A DNA stretch of 55,726 bases from Marivirga sp. (GTDB lineage: Bacteria > Bacteroidota > Bacteroidia > Cytophagales > Cyclobacteriaceae), in NCBI RefSeq assembly GCF_024636815.1, contig NZ_JAGXGF010000163.1:1-55726 (forward strand), in the 5' to 3' direction. The notes beneath the pieces were generated by a model. That model saw only the letters and a list, made by a program, of their open reading frames with translations, was not told the DNA's origin and did no database searches. Shown here one piece after another: positions 34,595 through 42,697 of this stretch. Each line of letters begins with the position of its first letter. Position 1 is the first letter of the stretch. The translations under genes and the position numbers were made by a program.

Positions 34595-34981
34595 ATGGAA
34601 TTTAAAGGAAAAGTTATTGATATTTTACCTGAAGAAAAAGGTCAGGGTAAAAACGGTGAATGGAGAAAGCAGTCTTATATTTTTGAGACTCAAGAGCAAT
34701 ACCCTAAGAAAGTTTGCGCTGAAGTTTGGGGAGATAAGATTGATGGTTTTAATATCAAGCAGGGTGAAGAGCTAACAGCTAAAATCAATATTGATAGTAG
34801 GGAATACAACGGAAAATGGTACACCAATGTAAAAATTTGGGCTGTGGATAGAGCATCAGATGGGAATGTTGGGGGTGTGCCAAATGCCCAAAATGAAAAT
34901 ATGCCACCACAATATTCAGGAGGAACTAGCGGCCCTCAAGAAACGCCACCTCCAAGTGAGGATGATGAATTACCTTTTTAA
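34595..34981 (+). CDS. DUF3127 protein, OB-fold single-strand-binding-like
   Basis: This 128-residue protein has an OB-fold-like N-terminal region (MEFKGKVIDILPEEKGQG, VCAEVWGDKIDGF, YNGKWYTNVKIWAV) and a flexible acidic C-terminal tail ending in DDELPF. DUF3127 is common in Bacteroidetes. The tail recalls the acidic protein-recruiting tip of SSB, where the final residues are DDDIPF-like, so a nucleic-acid binding role is likely but not shown. The sequence between this gene and 35210 contains a strong hairpin and no gene. Confidence 0.85.
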   Translation: MEFKGKVIDILPEEKGQGKNGEWRKQSYIFETQEQYPKKVCAEVWGDKIDGFNIKQGEELTAKINIDSREYNGKWYTNVKIWAVDRASDGNVGGVPNAQNENMPPQYSGGTSGPQETPPPSEDDELPF

Positions 34982-35074
34982 TTCTGACTTTTTGAGTTTA
35001 AAAAAACTGTCAGGTTTTATGAGTTTAAAATTGTTGATTAACCAGCGAACTTAGGGCATCTGCAATCTCGATTC

Positions 35075-35108
35075 GTGTGTCATCCTTTTGAAGAAGAGGA
35101 TGACACAC
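35075..35108. repeat. 12-bp perfect hairpin, possible extragenic palindrome
   Basis: GTGTGTCATCCT (35075..35086) and AGGATGACACAC (35097..35108) are exact complements around a 10-base loop, in a 229-base gap between two genes. Outer flanks also share partial complementarity (TGCA near 35061 and 35122). There is no T tract, so it is not a classical terminator. Confidence 0.6.
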
Positions 35109-35210
35109 AGAATTTATGGAGCTGCAATATTTAACTGTTCTCATAAGTTGATGCACGCGAATCGCCTTTGCTTTCAATAACGTGATAGCTCTGATTATTT
35201 TATATAAAGA

Positions 35211-36143
35211 CTAGTATCCCTTCTCAGTATTTACCAATAATTTATGATCATCTCCGGATTTCACCGCTTCATATGCTAATTTAAAGCTTTGTTTAACGTC
35301 TTCTAATAAAGTAATACCAGAAATATGAGGAGTTACAATGCACTGAGGATGTTCCCATAAAGGAGAGTCGGCTGGTAGCGGTTCTTCTTTAAATACATCT
35401 AAAATTGCTTGCCTAATGTATTTTTGATCTAAAGCCTCAATTAAGTCTTCTTCCTTCACTGAGTTTCCTCTTCCTATATTGATAAACAACACATTTTCGA
35501 GTTTTGAGAAGAAATTTTTGTTGAATAGATTTTGTGTGCCTTTTGTAGATGGTAGTGTATTTATAATGATAGAATTAGCTTCTAGGCTTCCCATATCTAA
35601 GTTTTCAATAGATAAACAAACGTCAAAAAACTCTTTGTTTTTACCGCTAGTATTAACCCCCACTATATTTTTTACCATTGGTTGAAGAACCTGGGCAATG
35701 TCTGTGCTGATATTCCCCGTCCCAAAAAAGATGACACTTTGTTTTGATAAAGATTTAGGAACCACCTGATTCCATGTTTTTGAGGCTTGGTTAATTTTAT
35801 ATAATTCGGTTTTATTTAAGTCTTGTAAAATATAGGTCAAACAATATTCTGACATCCTTTGCCCCATTTTCCCCTTCGTTTTTGTTAATAAGCAATCTTC
35901 AGGGAGCTCTAACTTCATGAAGCTGTCAACTCCAGCTCCAAAAGAATGGATCCATTCCAAATGGCCTATATCCATTTTAGAAAGGAAATTGAAGCCTGCC
36001 ACATATTGAGCTTTAGGAAGTAATTGCTCTGCCTCTTGCTTATCATGAGCAAGCAAACAATTTAGTTCAGGATATTCCTTAGCAACAAAGGTTTGAAACC
36101 CTTCAGCTAAATGTCCATAAGTAAGAATATTTTTTTTGTGCAT
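35211..36143 (-). CDS. D-isomer-specific 2-hydroxyacid dehydrogenase
   Basis: This 310-residue NAD(P)-dependent enzyme should reduce a 2-oxoacid to the D-hydroxyacid or the reverse. The Rossmann core carries SVIFFGTGNISTDIAQVL, a variant of GxGxxG. The catalytic residues are visible: Arg in FINIGRGNSVKEEDL, Glu in LDVFKEEPLP, and His in TPHISGITLL. The substrate-binding domain (residues about 1-95) has IHSFGAGVDSF. It starts 9 bases after the upstream RluA-family gene, so the two are probably co-transcribed. The actual substrate is unknown. Confidence 0.88.
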   Translation of the reverse strand: MHKKNILTYGHLAEGFQTFVAKEYPELNCLLAHDKQEAEQLLPKAQYVAGFNFLSKMDIGHLEWIHSFGAGVDSFMKLELPEDCLLTKTKGKMGQRMSEYCLTYILQDLNKTELYKINQASKTWNQVVPKSLSKQSVIFFGTGNISTDIAQVLQPMVKNIVGVNTSGKNKEFFDVCLSIENLDMGSLEANSIIINTLPSTKGTQNLFNKNFFSKLENVLFINIGRGNSVKEEDLIEALDQKYIRQAILDVFKEEPLPADSPLWEHPQCIVTPHISGITLLEDVKQSFKLAYEAVKSGDDHKLLVNTEKGY

Positions 36144-36152
36144 GATTATAAT

Positions 36153-37055
36153 TTATCCTTTAGCAACTAAATTTCGGAAATTAGAAGGAGGAACCAACTC
36201 AAACTTTAAATGTTCACGGTTAATTGGGTGTTTAAGTTCAATTAAATTGGCATGTAATGCAACTCTCGCTAAGGGATTTTTCTTTGCGGTATATTTTTTA
36301 TCTCCTGTAACAGGAAAACCATAATGCGCCATTTGAACTCTAATTTGATTTTTGAAGCCGGTCTCAAGCTTAAATTCCAACATGGAATAAGCATTGCTCT
36401 GTTTTAATAATTTAAAATGAGTAATAGCTTCTGTTGCGTTATCAGGTGTATCTACAATAAATACCTGATTGTGTTTATTACTCCTTAAATAGTTCCTCAA
36501 AGTGTGGGAGGATTCTTTGATTTTTCCTTCCACTATGGCTACATATTTTCGGTCGATTATATAATCTTCCCAATGATTCTGTAGTTGTTCTTGTACTTCT
36601 TTGCTTTTGGCAAATAGCAATATCCCAGAAGCTTCTCTTTCTAATCTGTGGATTATATAAACCTTATTTCTAGGATCGATAGCTTCCATATGCTCCTTTA
36701 AAATCTGGACTGCATTTTTTGTTTTTTCCTTCAATGAAGCCACGGAAAGTAAACCTGCCTCTTTTTCAATGGCTATTAAATGCTGATCTTCATATATAAT
36801 ATTAAGCTTCTGAAGCTTTACTTTTTTTGAAGGCTTCGCCCAATTAATCTGAACTTCATTGCCTTTTTTGAGTGGATGATTAAATTGGGTAATAACGTCC
36901 CCATTAATTCTGATTTGACCGCCACCCATAACTTGCTTAAGCATAGGCTTTTTCTTGTTTGGGTAAGTGGAAATAAGGTGCTTTAATAATTCAGTATCCT
37001 CTTGAATTATATAGCTGTTTATTTCCTGATTGGCAGGGGTTGACTTTTTGTTCAT
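36153..37055 (-). CDS. RluA-family pseudouridine synthase-like protein with altered catalytic motif
   Basis: This 300-residue protein has an S4-like RNA-binding domain (about residues 20-70, with GGGQIRINGDVITQFNHPL) followed by the RluA/RluD catalytic fold. The hallmark motif, normally HRLD-x-x-(T/S)SG with a catalytic Asp, here reads HRLEREASG, with Glu139 (codon 36639..36641, GAA) where Asp is expected. The later motif, usually GRTHQIRVH, here reads GFKNQIRVQ. Motif III looks normal (ARVALHA). It may be inactive, an RNA-binding relic, or act with changed chemistry. It precedes the 2-hydroxyacid dehydrogenase gene by 9 bases. Confidence 0.85.
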   Translation of the reverse strand: MNKKSTPANQEINSYIIQEDTELLKHLISTYPNKKKPMLKQVMGGGQIRINGDVITQFNHPLKKGNEVQINWAKPSKKVKLQKLNIIYEDQHLIAIEKEAGLLSVASLKEKTKNAVQILKEHMEAIDPRNKVYIIHRLEREASGILLFAKSKEVQEQLQNHWEDYIIDRKYVAIVEGKIKESSHTLRNYLRSNKHNQVFIVDTPDNATEAITHFKLLKQSNAYSMLEFKLETGFKNQIRVQMAHYGFPVTGDKKYTAKKNPLARVALHANLIELKHPINREHLKFELVPPSNFRNLVAKG

Positions 37056-37110
37056 GGTGTAAAATTCTATATAAGAAATGACCTTTACAAGTGTGAGGGA
37101 GGATAATCAA

Positions 37111-37149
37111 TCAAAAACCCTCTTAAATCAATTTTAAGAGGGTTTTTGA
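37111..37149 (-). terminator. Rho-independent terminator after lepB
   Basis: A 17-bp perfect stem (37111..37127 with 37133..37149) surrounds a TCAAT loop and has A5/T5 at its ends, so it can terminate the minus-strand lepB transcript. It lies 51 bases after the lepB stop and separates lepB from the RluA-family gene. Confidence 0.9.
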
Positions 37150-37200
37150 GATAGATTAAATCGAATACTTGTTTTTAGTTAAAAGAGGTGAAAGTATTGA

Positions 37201-38322
37201 TTAATTAATACCAGAGAATAAACGCTCCCACCTGATTTTACTTAAGAATGATTCATTAGGGTTTATACTCATCCAAATGAATAATGCTTTCCCTACTACG
37301 TGATCTTTAGGTACAAAGCCCCAAAAACGGCTGTCCCATGAGTTATGACGATTATCTCCCATCATAAAGAAATAATCTTGAGAGAAAGTATATTCACTTA
37401 CTTTCTGCCCATCTATATAAAGCTTATCATTTTTAATCTGAATATCTTCCAAATGTTCGTAATAGCGTAAAACATCACCATACATGAGTAAATTATCATG
37501 ATTGATTTTTATGGTTTGTCCTTCTTTAGGAACTTCAATAGGGCCATAAAAATCTTTATTCCAGCTGGTCTCAGGCGTCTTAGGAAATGTAGCTGGGTCA
37601 ACATCGCTGCTGTCTGTACTTAATATTTGCCCATTTTTATAAGTAGGAGAGAAGATGATATCATCGACAAAAGGAAGAGATTTCATTTTTTCTATTTCTT
37701 CTGGTTCTGCATGAACTCTATATCCGTAGCCTGGTTCATACATTTTATCCCAAATATTATAATCTTCAAAAACCCTATCTCTTATAGTCTGTTTTGTTTT
37801 AATGAAATAACTGAATTGGATGTCTTCAGGGACAAAAGCTTTTTCGCCATTGATGTAAAGTTCAGCGTTTTTGACTTGTAATTTATCTCCAGGGAGGCCT
37901 ACACATCTTTTGATATAGTATTCTCTCAAATCTAAAGGGTATTGTAATTCCTCAGGATAATTGAAGACTACCGCATCATTTCTTTTCACTTCACTGAAAC
38001 CTGGTAATCTAACTTGAGGCAATTGAATCCAATCAAGATATGCAGGAACGTCCTCAGTTCTGTAAAACCTTCTATGAGTCAGCGGAAGTTGTAAAGGAGT
38101 TCTAGGGGTTCTGGGGCCATAATGTAATTTACTTACAAACAAATAGTCACCAACTAATAAGGTACCTTCCATAGAAGGTGTGGGGATAACAAACGCCTCT
38201 AAAGTTGCCCATCTTATTAAAGTTGCAGCAATTACGGCAAAAACCAAAGCATCGACCCATTCTCTAACTTTAGATTTAGGTTTGGCTGGTTTCTTCTTTT
38301 TATTGAAAAATGGAATTTTCAT
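37201..38322 (-). CDS. lepB: Signal peptidase I
   Basis: This 373-residue protease cleaves Sec and Tat signal peptides at the membrane. After a basic N-terminus, a single helix (EWVDALVFAVIAATLIRWA) anchors it. The catalytic Ser is in IPTPSMEGTLLVGDYLFVSK near residue 52 and the Lys is in YYIKRCVGLPGDKLQV near residue 137. The C-terminal signature is MMGDNRHNSWDSRFWGFVP. About 150 residues lie between the Lys motif and this signature, longer than in E. coli-type enzymes. It starts 3 bases after dapB ends and is followed by a terminator. Confidence 0.95.
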   Translation of the reverse strand: MKIPFFNKKKKPAKPKSKVREWVDALVFAVIAATLIRWATLEAFVIPTPSMEGTLLVGDYLFVSKLHYGPRTPRTPLQLPLTHRRFYRTEDVPAYLDWIQLPQVRLPGFSEVKRNDAVVFNYPEELQYPLDLREYYIKRCVGLPGDKLQVKNAELYINGEKAFVPEDIQFSYFIKTKQTIRDRVFEDYNIWDKMYEPGYGYRVHAEPEEIEKMKSLPFVDDIIFSPTYKNGQILSTDSSDVDPATFPKTPETSWNKDFYGPIEVPKEGQTIKINHDNLLMYGDVLRYYEHLEDIQIKNDKLYIDGQKVSEYTFSQDYFFMMGDNRHNSWDSRFWGFVPKDHVVGKALFIWMSINPNESFLSKIRWERLFSGIN

Positions 38323-38325
38323 TTT

Positions 38326-39036
38326 CTAAAGTTTTAAGAAGTCATCAATATTTACAATTCCTTTTTGTTCAGGAAGCCATTCGGCTACAAAAACAGCTCC
38401 TTGAACAAATCCATCTCTACTATAAGCTTCATGTTCAATGCTGATTTGGTCAACTTCCGATTTATAAGTGATTTTATGAGTACCCGGAATTTCACCTATT
38501 CGCTCTGAAGTGATTGGAATTTCTCCTTCTCCAGTTTTAGCTTCATTTTTCCAAGCGGTATATTTTTCATGCTCACTAATGATGCCTTCCGCTAAGGTGA
38601 TAGCTGTTCCACTTGGTGCATCCTTTTTGTGAGTATGATGAACTTCAATCATTGAAGGTTTATATTGGCTTTGCGGACTGATTAATTTGGCTAAAAATTT
38701 ATTTAATTTAAAGAATAGATTTACACCTATTGAAAAATTTGATGCATAAAGAAATGTGCCATTGTTCTTTTTACAGATTTCCTCAATTTCAGGCATTTTA
38801 TCCAACCAACCCGTAGTCCCTGATAAGATGGGTAAATTATTTTCGAGGCAGAATTTTATATTATCAAAAGCTGAGTTAGGATGGGTGAATTCTATTGCTA
38901 CATCAGCTTGTTCGGCTAAGGTAGGCATCAATGTGTCGTTTACATCAACTGTAGCTACTAAGCTATGTCCTCTTTGGATGGCAAATTCTTCAATGGCTTG
39001 ACCCATTTTTCCATGACCAATTAAAAGTATTTTCAT
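38326..39036 (-). CDS. dapB: 4-hydroxy-tetrahydrodipicolinate reductase
   Basis: This 236-residue enzyme reduces the DapA product in lysine and diaminopimelate synthesis. The Rossmann motif is LLIGHGKMGQAIEEFA. The substrate motif with catalytic His and Lys is HHTHKKDAPSGTAITLAEG near residues 132-150. It is shorter than E. coli DapB (about 270), as is normal in Bacteroidetes. It lies between DUF5683 and lepB in the parA-parB-DUF5683-dapB-lepB order. The 122 bases before it hold a palindromic repeat. Confidence 0.95.
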   Translation of the reverse strand: MKILLIGHGKMGQAIEEFAIQRGHSLVATVDVNDTLMPTLAEQADVAIEFTHPNSAFDNIKFCLENNLPILSGTTGWLDKMPEIEEICKKNNGTFLYASNFSIGVNLFFKLNKFLAKLISPQSQYKPSMIEVHHTHKKDAPSGTAITLAEGIISEHEKYTAWKNEAKTGEGEIPITSERIGEIPGTHKITYKSEVDQISIEHEAYSRDGFVQGAVFVAEWLPEQKGIVNIDDFLKL

Positions 39037-39064
39037 GTGTATTTTATATCTTATTTTATTGTCA

Positions 39065-39080
39065 CCCCGATTAGTCGGGG
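39065..39080. repeat. CCCCGA hairpin, possible dispersed intergenic repeat
   Basis: CCCCGA-TTAG-TCGGGG, followed by CAGGCTATGTAATCT, sits in the 122-base gap between dapB and the DUF5683 gene. It is much more GC-rich than its surroundings and has the look of a small extragenic repeat; copy number cannot be checked within this window. Confidence 0.45.
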
Positions 39081-39158
39081 CAGGCTATGTAATCTTTGAT
39101 TAAAAAATAATCTTCGGTAGATCTAATATTAGAAGCTTAATTTTTAATGTCGATTTCA

Positions 39159-39764
39159 TTATTTCAATCTAAAATTTAATGATAAGCCTGCGTGCATATT
39201 CCTATATGGACTACTTTGAATACTTGGTTTTATGTTTAAACTCAAATCTTCATTAATATTAAATTCTCTTAAATGAGCATCCACTGTTGCGTCCACTATG
39301 TTTAAAACATAAAATAAGCCAGAAAGGATTATCCAATAATCTCTATCTCTTTTATATCTTTGTAGCTGCCGATCAGTCCTATCCTCATTAAAACCTAAAT
39401 TTATAAAATCCTGTATTTTAGAATTATTAGCATCATTTCCATCTGCGAGATTTATAAATACATTTCTAAAGAGTAAATAATTTTGATGGTTTTGCTTGAT
39501 TTGTGATGCTGCTAAAACCCCCAAAGCATAAACAATCGGAATTTTCCAGTATTTTTCGTTGTAAAACTGGCCCATTCCCGGAACTATAGCAGAATATAAT
39601 GCGGCTAATCTTGGAGAATGTGATGTGTCTTCTGATTGGAATGTTTCAATCTCCTCATTGTCATTACCCAGTCTCAAAAAGGTGGAATCTGTTGGTTGGA
39701 TTTCCTGCCCATTTGAAACGAGGTTAAATGATATTAAAATGATAAGAGTTAAAAAAATGCGCAT
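39159..39764 (-). CDS. DUF5683 secreted or membrane-associated protein
   Basis: This protein has 201 residues from the ATG at 39764; a TTG four codons upstream would overlap parB, and the ATG sits one base after the parB stop. MRIFLTLIILISFNLVSNGQ is a signal peptide. RLAALYSAIVPGMGQFYN then EKYWKIPIVYALGVLAASQ is the conserved DUF5683 core, and YWIILSGLFYVLNIVDATVDAHL follows. The domain resembles small membrane-embedded proteins that appear with chromosome partition genes in Bacteroidetes. Its role is not known; the conserved position after parB is the main clue. Confidence 0.88.
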   Translation of the reverse strand: MRIFLTLIILISFNLVSNGQEIQPTDSTFLRLGNDNEEIETFQSEDTSHSPRLAALYSAIVPGMGQFYNEKYWKIPIVYALGVLAASQIKQNHQNYLLFRNVFINLADGNDANNSKIQDFINLGFNEDRTDRQLQRYKRDRDYWIILSGLFYVLNIVDATVDAHLREFNINEDLSLNIKPSIQSSPYRNMHAGLSLNFRLK

Positions 39765-39765
39765 T

Positions 39766-40683
39766 TTATAATTCAACTGAAAGGATATCTAAAATTCTAT
39801 TTAAATCGTCCTTCGATAAAAACGGAATCTTTATTTCTCCTTTATTATTTTTGTCTATTTTCATTCCAATTTTTGTGCCAAAATGTGAAGAAAGCTTACT
39901 TTGTACCTGCTTAGCCTCATATGGCATCTCGGTTTTAGTTGGTTTTTCCTTTTCATTAGAATCCCCACTAGTCAATTCTCTCACTAATGCTTCAACTTTC
40001 CTTACAGATAAGTCATCCTTTAGGATCCTTTTGAAAACGTCCAATTGCTTATCCACACTATCAATATTGATAATAGCACGCGCATGTCCCATGCTGATTC
40101 TTTTATCTCGAATAGCTAATTGAATATCGGGTGGAAGCTTTAATAATCTTAAGTAATTATTGACGGTGGTTCTGTTTTTACCTACTCGGTCACCTAATTG
40201 CTCTTGCTTTAAATCACATTCAGTCAATAATCTTTGATAACTAAGCGCAATTTCAATAGAGTTAAGATTTTCTCTTTGGATGTTCTCAATCAATGCCATT
40301 TCAAGCATTTGCTGGTCATCCGCCATCCTGATATAAGCTGGAATGGACTTAAGGCCGGCTAATTTTGAAGCCTGAGTCCTTCTTTCACCTGAGATAAGTT
40401 GATAACTATCTTTGCTGAGCTTTCGAACCGTGATAGGCTGAATTATACCTTGAACTTTAATCGAATCTGCTAATTCTTCTAAAGCTTGTTTATCAAAGTC
40501 AGTTCGAGGTTGAAATGGATTCACCTCTATTTGTTCTAATGGAATTTCGTTTATAGAAGCCCCAGTAGAAATGTCTGTGATATCTCTATTTTCTTTGCTA
40601 GAAGATGATTTTTGATCTGTATTAGAATCTTCTAAAAGAGCGCTTAAGCCTCTTCCTAATGCTTTTCTCGGTTTCTTCGCCAT
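39766..40683 (-). CDS. parB: Chromosome-partitioning protein ParB
   Basis: This 305-residue CTP-dependent clamp binds parS sites and spreads along the origin region. An N-terminal basic stretch (KPRKALGRGLSALLED) likely contacts ParA. The ParB/Srx CTPase region has VNPFQPRTDF and LISGERRTQASKLAG. The helix-turn-helix is in QEQLGDRVGKNRTTVNNYLRL. The C-terminal dimer domain follows. It starts 3 bases after parA stops. No canonical parS was noticed in the window. Confidence 0.95.
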   Translation of the reverse strand: MAKKPRKALGRGLSALLEDSNTDQKSSSSKENRDITDISTGASINEIPLEQIEVNPFQPRTDFDKQALEELADSIKVQGIIQPITVRKLSKDSYQLISGERRTQASKLAGLKSIPAYIRMADDQQMLEMALIENIQRENLNSIEIALSYQRLLTECDLKQEQLGDRVGKNRTTVNNYLRLLKLPPDIQLAIRDKRISMGHARAIINIDSVDKQLDVFKRILKDDLSVRKVEALVRELTSGDSNEKEKPTKTEMPYEAKQVQSKLSSHFGTKIGMKIDKNNKGEIKIPFLSKDDLNRILDILSVEL

Positions 40684-40686
40684 CCG

Positions 40687-41460
40687 CTATTTTCCTAATC
40701 CGTTATTGTTAATAATTTCTTTTGCTAAATTTAAATAGCTAATTGCTCCTTTGCTTTCAGCATCGTGGGCAATAGCCGGGAGTCCAAAACTTGGAGACTC
40801 ACTCAATTTAATATTTCTTGGAATCAAGGTTTCAAATACCATTTTACTAAAATGCTGTTTTACTTCATCTACAACCTGATTTGAAAGGTTTAATCGCACA
40901 TCGTACATGGTTAATAAAATCCCCTCAATTTCCAAATCTTTATTCAAACGAGTTTGGATAATCTTAATTGTATTAAGCAATTTCCCTAAACCTTCTAATG
41001 CAAAATACTCGCATTGCACTGGTATGATAACTGAATCAGCTGCAGTAAGCGCATTAATTGTAATTAAACCTAAAGAAGGTGAACAATCTATAATAATGAA
41101 ATCATATTTTTTACGCACTTTTTTAAGTGCATCACGCATTCTTTCTTCACGGTTTTTTATGTTCACCATTTCAACTTCAGCACCTACTAAATTGATATGG
41201 GAAGGTAAAATATGCAAGTAATCTAAGTCAGTTTCTACTATGATGTCCTGAGCATCAACCTCATCTACCATGCATTCATATATACTGCTTTCAATTTCTT
41301 TGGGATTGTAACCTATTCCTGATGTGGAATTGGCCTGTGGGTCGGCATCAACAATCAGTGTTTTATATTCTAAAGCAGCTAAACTTGCTGCAAGATTAAT
41401 AGCTGATGTGGTTTTACCTACTCCTCCTTTTTGATTAGCAATTGCAATTACTTTACCCAT
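40687..41460 (-). CDS. parA: Chromosome-partitioning ATPase ParA (Soj)
   Basis: This 257-residue deviant Walker-type ATPase has the [14 protein letters not shown] motif near residue 11 and the Walker B-like [14 protein letters not shown] near residue 123. [13 protein letters not shown] near residue 40 is the second conserved element. It uses ATP-driven DNA binding to position chromosome origins together with ParB. It is the first gene of the parA-parB-DUF5683-dapB-lepB row. The nearest exact -7 element is about 125 bases upstream. Confidence 0.96.
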   Translation of the reverse strand: MGKVIAIANQKGGVGKTTSAINLAASLAALEYKTLIVDADPQANSTSGIGYNPKEIESSIYECMVDEVDAQDIIVETDLDYLHILPSHINLVGAEVEMVNIKNREERMRDALKKVRKKYDFIIIDCSPSLGLITINALTAADSVIIPVQCEYFALEGLGKLLNTIKIIQTRLNKDLEIEGILLTMYDVRLNLSNQVVDEVKQHFSKMVFETLIPRNIKLSESPSFGLPAIAHDAESKGAISYLNLAKEIINNNGLGK

Positions 41461-41584
41461 ATTTATTTAAATTTTAGCTTTAAAAAGTTCTTCGATAAAC
41501 TGACTTTAAATTGCTTAGGATTGATTAATATTTTGAATAATCAATCAAGTATCTATTTCAGTTACCAAATATTTTAGCGAACCA

Positions 41585-41592
41585 CAAAGATA
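41585..41592 (-). promoter_or_regulatory. Candidate -7 element upstream of parA
   Basis: CAAAGATA reads TATCTTTG on the minus strand. It lies 124 bases before the parA ATG, giving a long leader if used; no good -33 match is present. Confidence 0.3.
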
Positions 41593-41641
41593 AAATTTTA
41601 AATGAGAAATAGAATGGATTTTTAATTTGCTTTCCTTCGAT

Positions 41642-42697
41642 TTAGATAAAATCCACATCTACATTAAGTGGGTACTTCATTAAATATTGTACTGCTTCTT
41701 CCATGGTAAGTCCTTCAAATAGCACTCTGTGCAATATTTCGGTTATGGGTGCTCGAACTTTAAAACTTTCAGCAATTTTTTTTGCAATCATTACGGTATT
41801 GACCCCTTCGGCAACTTCCTGCATATCGCCTAAAATACGCCCTAAACTTTCGCCTTCTGCTAATCTTCTTCCGACAGTAAAATTTCTACTTAAAGTAGAG
41901 TGGGAGGTAGCCATTAAATCACCTATTCCTGCCAATCCGATAAATGAGCGAACATCCCCACCTAAAGCTTTACCTAAGTAAATCATTTCTGCCATTCCAC
42001 GGCTAATCAAGAGTGAACGAGCATTCTCGCCCAAGCCTAATCCTGACAAAGCACCAGATGCTATGGCTATGATGTTTTTCAAAACTCCGCAAAGTTCAAT
42101 TCCTATTAAATCAGGATTTCCATAAACCTGAAATCGATCACTACGGAGTAATTGTTGGCCTATTTGGATTACTTCATTGAAGGGGCTGGCTACTACAGTA
42201 GCTGCAGGAAGTCCCTGAGCAATTTCTTTTGCTAAATTAGGCCCTGCAAGACAACCTACTCTTACCACAACGCTTTCGTCCATGATGACCTCACTCATAG
42301 TTTTGATATGGTGCCTTTCAAGAACTTCCATATTATCCAATGTTTTGCCAGCAGGTAGATTCAGATTTAAACCTTTAGTCCCATGAATTAGAATATGATA
42401 AGGATGAAGAAAAGGTGACAGGCTTTTCATCATATCTCTAAAATTGGCAGAGGGTACTACAGGAAAAATTATGTCACAAGTACTTGCTAATTGTTCTAAA
42501 TCATCAATAGCTTTTATGTTTTGATGAATAGGGTAGTTGTTCCATTCTCTTTTTTTATTGATGCTCTCTAATGCTTCTGGATTTCTGGCATAGAGTAAAA
42601 CTTCTGAATTTTCAGCCAAAAGATTAGCAACGGAAAGTCCGAAACTACCTGCACCAACAACACCTATAGGTTTATCAAATATGTTTTTCGAGGCCAT
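41642..42697 (-). CDS. gpsA: NAD(P)H-dependent glycerol-3-phosphate dehydrogenase
   Basis: This 351-residue enzyme makes sn-glycerol 3-phosphate from dihydroxyacetone phosphate for phospholipids. The Rossmann motif is IGVVGAGSFGLSVANLLAE. VRVGCLAGPNLAKEIAQG and IGIELCGVLKNIIAIASG (with the catalytic Lys) are family signatures, as is GLAGIGDLMATSHSTLSRN. The ATG lies 23 bases inside the 3' end of the upstream acyltransferase gene, so the two are translated from one mRNA. The acyltransferase would consume the product, an apt pairing. Confidence 0.95.
   Translation of the reverse strand: MASKNIFDKPIGVVGAGSFGLSVANLLAENSEVLLYARNPEALESINKKREWNNYPIHQNIKAIDDLEQLASTCDIIFPVVPSANFRDMMKSLSPFLHPYHILIHGTKGLNLNLPAGKTLDNMEVLERHHIKTMSEVIMDESVVVRVGCLAGPNLAKEIAQGLPAATVVASPFNEVIQIGQQLLRSDRFQVYGNPDLIGIELCGVLKNIIAIASGALSGLGLGENARSLLISRGMAEMIYLGKALGGDVRSFIGLAGIGDLMATSHSTLSRNFTVGRRLAEGESLGRILGDMQEVAEGVNTVMIAKKIAESFKVRAPITEILHRVLFEGLTMEEAVQYLMKYPLNVDVDFI

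Noticed and set aside
39765-39776. TTG start for the DUF5683 protein
   Set aside because: It overlaps parB, while the ATG at 39764 starts one base past the parB stop and begins a clean signal peptide.
39766-41641. parS site near parAB
   Set aside because: I looked for a GTTTCACGTGAAAC-like 16-mer around the parAB genes and did not notice one; I cannot search the full window computationally.
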